Positions 59,145-64,000 of a stretch of 64,000 nucleotides of DNA are shown here, one piece after another. Source of the DNA: Phocoena phocoena (Eukaryota > Chordata > Mammalia > Artiodactyla > Phocoenidae); NCBI RefSeq assembly GCF_963924675.1, contig NC_089236.1:26931319-26995318 (forward strand), in the 5' to 3' direction. A model generated the notes under the pieces. That model saw only the letters and a program-made list of their open reading frames with translations, was not told the DNA's origin and did no database searches. The translations under genes were made by a program, and so were the position numbers. Every line of letters starts with the position of its first letter. Position 1 is the first letter of the stretch.

Positions 59145-59166
59145 GCAGCTCCCCCTAGCGGCAAGG
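59145..59166 (-). promoter_or_regulatory. Strong CTCF-like motif
   Basis: On the minus strand the site reads TTGCCGCTAGGGGGAGCTGC, a close match to the CTCF core (CC-A/G-C-T-AGGGGG-x-GC). It lies just upstream of an L2 tail, not in a lineage SINE. Occupancy is inferred only. Confidence 0.6.
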
Positions 59167-59174
59167 CCTAGATT

Positions 59175-59265
59175 CGGTCCGTTTTATTCACTGACGCATC
59201 TCAAGCACCTACAACAGTAATCAGTTCTTACAACCTTTCAACGAGTACTTGCTGAAAGAATGAAA
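59175..59265 (+). repeat. L2 3' tail
   Basis: 'tctcaagcacctacaacagt' followed by 'acgagtacttgctgaaagaa' and 'tgaa' resembles the L2 end. Confidence 0.5.
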
Positions 59266-59552
59266 AAAATATCTCCCATATAATAGTGAAAAGATCTGAG
59301 TACAAGTGGGAAAATGCAGTCAGTCGTCGATGGCATTTTTCAAAACAACTGTTTATGTTCGTTGTGTGTCCAGGGAAATGCCAGTAGACTTAGCTCTTTC
59401 ATAAAGCTCATTTATATACAGATCGCATTCATGCCTCAAGGTTTAAAAACCACTCAGTGAAGTTCAAGGGAATAAACAGCACATTTCCTTACGACCCCTT
59501 TTCCATCACTGAGAACCTACATTTGCTTATACTATTTTTATTAGTAAGCATT
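59266..59552. other. No feature recognised
   Basis: Short unique stretch before a (TA)n run. Confidence 0.5.
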
Positions 59553-59573
59553 TTATATATATATATATATATA
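59553..59573. repeat. (TA)n microsatellite
   Basis: About 10 TA units at the 3' boundary of the old minus-strand L1. Confidence 0.9.
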
Positions 59574-61224
59574 GTGAAAAATTCATATAATACCAACGGT
59601 TAACAGGGAATGTGTCTCCCTTCAATGCTGTCTCTCTGTATCTCCAATCATTTCTAGAAATATCCAGTTACCAGTGACCTATGAATCATTTCAGATATAT
59701 CTCTGAATATCTAAATAGTGTCATAATATTTATGCTCTCTTGCAACTTGCTTCTTCCCCAAACTAAACATCTTGGTTGTTATTGATATCAATTTATATAG
59801 ATCTTAACAAATTTTAATGACCATAATAACATATTAATTCATTATATGCTTATACATAATTTATTTAACCAATAATCTTTTAACTATTTCTGTTGATTTT
59901 AATCTTTTGCTACCACAAAAAAATAGTGAGCTAAATATCCTTATCCAAATAGTTTGTGCTAAAGTATGAAAACACCTGCACCATACAATCCTAAAATGAA
60001 ATGACTGCATCAAATGTTTTATGTGACTTTTATTTGGCTACTTAAAAACAAATTTCCTTGCAAAGAAGTTTCCATTATGTGAGCCCACACACTCACATTC
60101 CAACATATCAACTCAGTGTATAATGAAACTTTCACACTTTTGCAGTTGTGATAGTTGAAATATCATGTCTCATCTTATCAATTTTGAATAAATTTTATTA
60201 TAATGGAAAATTTACACAGTATTTTTCATGTGCTTAAAAGGATTTTGCCTTTATTTTTATATGAACTATCTTTCCATATCCTTTGCCCATTTTTTATAGA
60301 ATTTTCACAGATTTTCATTGATTTGTAATTGCTCATTATAAATTAAGAATTGCATTTTTGCCTATCAGATGGCTCAATATCTTTATTTTGTGTGTCATTG
60401 ATTGTTAATTTGGATAATAATACTTTTCATGCAAGAATTTAAAAAAACATTGTGTAGTCAAATTTATCTATACTTTAAGACTCTTCATTTTTTACTATAT
60501 TGAAATTTTTTGCCCACTTTAATATCATGAAAAAAACTTCAATTTTATGATAATGTGTTTATCAATTAATTTTCCATTTAATTATTTTATTCTCCTGGTA
60601 TTTATTTTGTATTAAAGACTGATATAGAATTCAAATTTATTATTGTGCTTTTCTCAGGTGGTTGGCAAGTTTTCCTACTTATATTTATTCAAGGATGAAT
60701 TGTTTCTTCAGGAATTGGAGGTTACCTTTATTATAAACTAAATTCCTATTTAGGCATCTAATTCTGTGTTCTTTCTGTTATTCCATTGATCTGTCTTATT
60801 TTTAGGAATAAGTACCTGGTTGCTTTGTTTTCTAAAACTATATACATATTGAAATATCTTACAGGACTAATTCCTACCCATTATTCATTTTTAAAAGAAT
60901 CTTCCTGACAATTCTTGCAAGATTTTTATTCCAAATATACCCTATAATTAGCTTTCTTGGTTGCAAATAAAAATCATTTTGGTGATTTGTATTAATGCTG
61001 CACTAAATTTATGATTGATTTACGGATAACTGGTGTCTTTATAATACAGAGTCAAAGAAAATTCATGGTTTTCTATTCAAGTATTCTAACTCCCCCTTTT
61101 CATTTTTATATCTTCTCCTTTTCCTGTTAATATTTTCCAAAAGAAGTTCATCTTATTCTGTTACTATTGTAAAAATGGGGGATTCTTTCATTATGTTTTC
61201 TAGACGGCTATCTTTATGTAGGAC

Positions 61225-61226
<2 letters not shown>

Positions 61227-61265
<39 letters not shown>

Positions 61266-61286
61266 CACATATATGTGTATATATAT
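61227..61286. repeat. (TA)n microsatellite, interrupted
   Basis: TA runs broken by TG and CA units within the old L1. Confidence 0.93.
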
Positions 61287-61467
61287 CGTTTTGCCTATTA
61301 TGTTTTTATTCAGCCACATAACTAAAATTATTTTATGTTCTATAATAATTTTTCAGGTTATTTACGTGTGTATTTAAGGTATAGCCCATCACTTCAAATA
61401 TCTATCTATACCTTTGATTTTCCCCTCCAGTCTAAATGTGTCAAATAATTTCTCCCCAAAATATTTT

Positions 61468-61468
61468 A

Positions 61469-61512
<44 letters not shown>
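61468..61512. repeat. (TA)n at the younger L1 tail
   Basis: About 22 TA units between the host L1 and the 3' end of the younger L1. Probably evolved in its tail. Confidence 0.9.
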
Positions 61513-61515
<3 letters not shown>

Positions 61516-62083
61516 ATCTTTATTGGAGAATAATTGCTTTACAATGGTGAGTTAATTTCTGCTGTATAGCAAATTGAATCAGCTATACATATACATATAT
61601 CTCCATGTCTCCTCCCTCTCCTATCTACCTCCCACCCTCCCTATCCCACCCCTTTAGGTGGTCACAAAGCACCGAGCTGATCACCCTGTGCTATGTGGCT
61701 GCTTCCCACTAGCTATCTATTTTACATTTGGTAGTATATATAAGTCCATGTCACTCTCTCACTCCGTCCCAGCTTGCCCTTCTCCCTCCCCGTGTCCTCA
61801 AGTCCATTCTTTTTTTTTTTTTTTTTTTGCGGTATGCGGGCCTCTCGCTGCTGTGGCCTCTCCCGTTGTGGAGCACAGGCTCCGGACATGCAGGCTCAGC
61901 AGCCATGGCTCACGGGTCCAGCCGCTCCGCGGCATGTGGGATCTTCCCGGGCCAGGGCACGAACCCTTGTCCCCTGCATCGGCAGGCAGACTCTCAACCA
62001 CTGCGCCACCAAGGAAGCCCTCAAGTCCATTCTTTATGTCTGAGTCTTTACTCCTGTCCTGTCCCTAGGTTCTTCAGAACTAT
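61513..62083 (-). mobile_element. Younger L1 3' fragment (cetartiodactyl type), middle layer
   Basis: 'catctttattggagaataat', 'tttacaatggtgagttaatt', 'aggtggtcacaaagcaccga' and 'cctgtccctaggttcttcag' are antisense L1 3' UTR. It contains a CHR-2-like SINE at 61812-62020. Its own target duplication is obscured by the TA run. Confidence 0.85.
61812..62020 (-). mobile_element. CHR-2-like SINE, inner layer
   Basis: T tail, 'gcggtatgcgggcctctcgc' and the complete body. Perfect 14-bp duplication TCAAGTCCATTCTT at 61798-61811 and 62021-62034, both within the younger L1. Confidence 0.97.
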
Positions 62084-62250
62084 TTATTTTTGATATTAGA
62101 ATTTCTTCAAGCATTCTTGCCTTTACAAATAAAACTTCTAATTCTCCATTAAAAATTTTACTTCCTTTTGCTTTGTCTATATCTATATAGTAATACCTAT
62201 ATATACATATATATAATGCAGGTATTTAAGTGTACCTTAAAACTATGCTT

Positions 62251-63170
62251 TTTTCCTTATACCATGTGCTTTTCACTACACTTGTCATCTGTGACCCTTG
62301 AAGGAAAACACGAAGGCAGGTGGAGTCTTCTGGGTTTCCGTTAACAAATCTTACTTATGTTTCTATCCAAGCACAAAGGAAAAGTAAAATTCATGGGCCC
62401 ATCCCTCTAGTTTGTGTAAGGTAAGGCTTCTCAGGGTACAGTGAATGCAGCATTGCAGTGAAAACCAGAAAATTGTTAGTTTTTTTTTTGTTGTTTTTTG
62501 AGGAGGGTGTTTGAATGATGGGAGACAGATATGTGAATTTATGTGTCTCAAACAAAATGATACATTCTTTCAGTGGTAAGGTAAATTGAGAAGAGTTGTA
62601 ACCCCAAGTCTGGTACTAATTGTATATTTAATACATTACTTTCTTTTTTCATCATTTGAAGTGTGAGAAAGTTAGATTAGATAGGGCCAAAATATTTTTC
62701 ATATTTAACATTATTTAAATTCTTTCATTTAACGCAACCTAGAAGGTGGCGACCTGGCAAGCTGAATTACCGAACTAGATTATAATCTCCCATTTATGCC
62801 TCTTTATTCCCTACAGTTTTAAAATGTAGAGAAATAAGGCACTTCAAAGCTTCTCTTTCTGCTTATTTGATCAGAATTTTCATTTGTATGAAAAATGGGA
62901 AATGAATTCAGAATATATTTCTGTTTGATTTTATATTCTGCCAAGTAATTTTCCTAATTTGGTTGAAGAGTTTAAATTTTTACATAAGATTAAGCTCTAC
63001 TAAGATGCAGATTTCTTGGTTGTGAAATTAAGGGATTGGAAAACACATGTTTGGTTGACATGGAGAGGGTAGGTCCTAATAGTTTTAGCTTTTCTTGATA
63101 AGTAAACCTCAATGCTTGTAATGGTTTAACATAATGGTATTCAAGATTGTGATGATATATTTTTCTTCTC
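62251..63170. other. No gene or repeat recognised
   Basis: About 0.9 kb of AT-rich unique-looking sequence. The T/G run near 62480-62500 is low complexity. Confidence 0.5.
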
Positions 63171-63186
63171 TAAGTAGGTGCTCTCA

Positions 63187-63315
63187 GGGAATTCCCCGGT
63201 GGCCTAGTGGTTAGGACTCAGCACTTTCATTGCTGGGGCCCCGGTTCGATTCCTCGTTGGGGGATCTAAGATCCTGCAAGCCACGCAGTGCGGCCAAAAG
63301 AATAACAAATAAAAG
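63187..63315 (+). mobile_element. Short CHR-type SINE with intact tRNA-like promoter boxes
   Basis: Head GGAATTCCCCGGTGGCCTAG, A box TGGCCTAGTGG (63200-63210) and B box GGTTCGATTCC (63243-63253), then 'ctaagatcctgcaagccacg'. Imperfect duplication TAAGTAGGTGCTCT / TAAGTAGATGCCCT at 63171-63184 and 63316-63329. Confidence 0.92.
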
Positions 63316-63329
63316 TAAGTAGATGCCCT

Positions 63330-64000
63330 TATCATTACCTTTGCCAAGTCATTTCAGTGTACAGAATTTGAAATACAGGATATCTGCACATGCTGCTCTG
63401 TGCCAGGCAAGTGCTGGTCACCAGTGGAGCTTGAGGTTAGTAGGTGGAGGCAGTAAAACTTGGGCTTGCTACAACTCTCCATGGAGTTTCTTGCAAACCT
63501 GATTCAGTGTCCCCCAAGAGCTTATGACACATGAGCAGTAAGGAAGGATGAGTAATAATGAAGCTCTGGCAAGCAGCCAATCCCCCCCGCAATGAAGCTC
63601 TGTTCACTTTAATGAAGCTCCACTGGGCTGGATACAGGTGGAGGATGGATGATGGCAGTATGCTGAAACAGCTGCTCGGGGAGAAGCTGAAGTGGACCAC
63701 ATGGATGTGGGCAGGGAAGGAGGAGTGTGGACATTAGGACATTTGCTAAAGGACTGCTAAAACCACATGGTAACACCATGGTGCCGTCAAGTTGTAGACT
63801 CTTACAAAACAGTAGCATCACAGAATCCATCTGGGCCTATAACTTTCAGGGGAAAAAAAGTGCCTTTCTTTTAAAATAATGGATGAGAATCAAAGCAACA
63901 AAGTTCTTTCTGGGAATGCTGGACTGACCCTTATTTTGCCATGCACTCCCTTAAACAGTCAATAGACAGATATCTAAATGTTTTGATTTGTCTGCTATAC
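63330..64000. other. No gene recognised; GC-richer unique end
   Basis: Less AT-rich than most of the window. The decamer AATGAAGCTC occurs three times (about 63558, 63591 and 63611). A minus-strand frame (63437-63700, 87 codons) overlaps but shows no domain. Confidence 0.45.

Larger units (their letters stand above)
59575..62250 (-). mobile_element. Old L1 (L1ME/HAL1 type), outer layer of a nest
   Basis: Antisense L1 landmarks: 'ttgcaacttgcttcttcccc', 'cataatttatttaaccaata', 'ccatatcctttgcccatttt', 'gtagtcaaatttatctatac', 'ttccattgatctgtcttatt', 'tgctgcactaaatttatgat'. It continues to about 61440 and seems to resume after the younger L1 (62084-62250). Dead. Confidence 0.75.

Noticed and set aside
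1..64000. CRISPR array, phage, plasmid or bacterial operon
   Set aside because: SINE, L1, MIR, L2, hAT and LTR content is that of a mammalian chromosome. No spaced identical repeats, operon-like gene order or ribosome-binding sites occur.

Overview
This is a stretch of mammalian nuclear DNA, almost certainly from a whale or dolphin. The best evidence is 13 copies of one tRNA-derived SINE of about 200 bp, with a head starting GGGCTTCCCTGGTGGC and an A-rich tail. I recognise it as the cetacean CHR-2-like family. Two longer (about 300 bp) and three shorter (about 115 bp) CHR-type relatives are also present. The LINE-1 3' ends at 45.3, 47.2 and 61.5 kb are of the cetartiodactyl type. Family names are from memory and need a RepeatMasker run with a cetartiodactyl library.

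I find no protein-coding gene, coding exon, functional RNA gene, CpG island or CRISPR array. The DNA is AT-rich, and the open frames seen are short. Many lie inside SINE copies, where the GC-rich head stays open by chance. The window reads as a gene desert or a very large intron.

Layout: 0-11 kb is mostly unique sequence with scattered SINEs, MIRs and an old L1 3' end (3.8-4.7 kb). 12-15 kb has three CHR-2-like SINEs, a MER5A and MIRs. 16-23.6 kb is a graveyard of old L1 pieces in both orientations. 24-31 kb is mainly unique, with an L2 tail. 31-36 kb has a MER5A, a solo retroviral LTR (32.6-33.2 kb) and several MIRs. 36-45 kb has an isolated CpG-bearing patch (36.54 kb), SINEs, an MLT1A-like LTR inside a MIR, and old L1 and LTR-like repeats. 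45-48.6 kb holds young L1 ends, a probable L1/SINE chimera and a retrocopied mRNA fragment. 49.9-50.4 kb is a 246-bp tandem duplication. 51.1-54.8 kb is a long dead L1. 59.1 kb carries a strong CTCF-like motif. 59.6-62.25 kb is a three-level nest (old L1, younger L1, SINE). 62.3-64 kb is mostly unique.

I found no previously undescribed biological system. The most interesting items are the candidate L1/SINE template-switch chimera (45.3-45.7 kb), the unidentified processed retrocopy inside an L1 (47.5-47.9 kb), the CTCF-like site (59.15 kb), the CpG patch (36.54 kb) and the 246-bp duplication.
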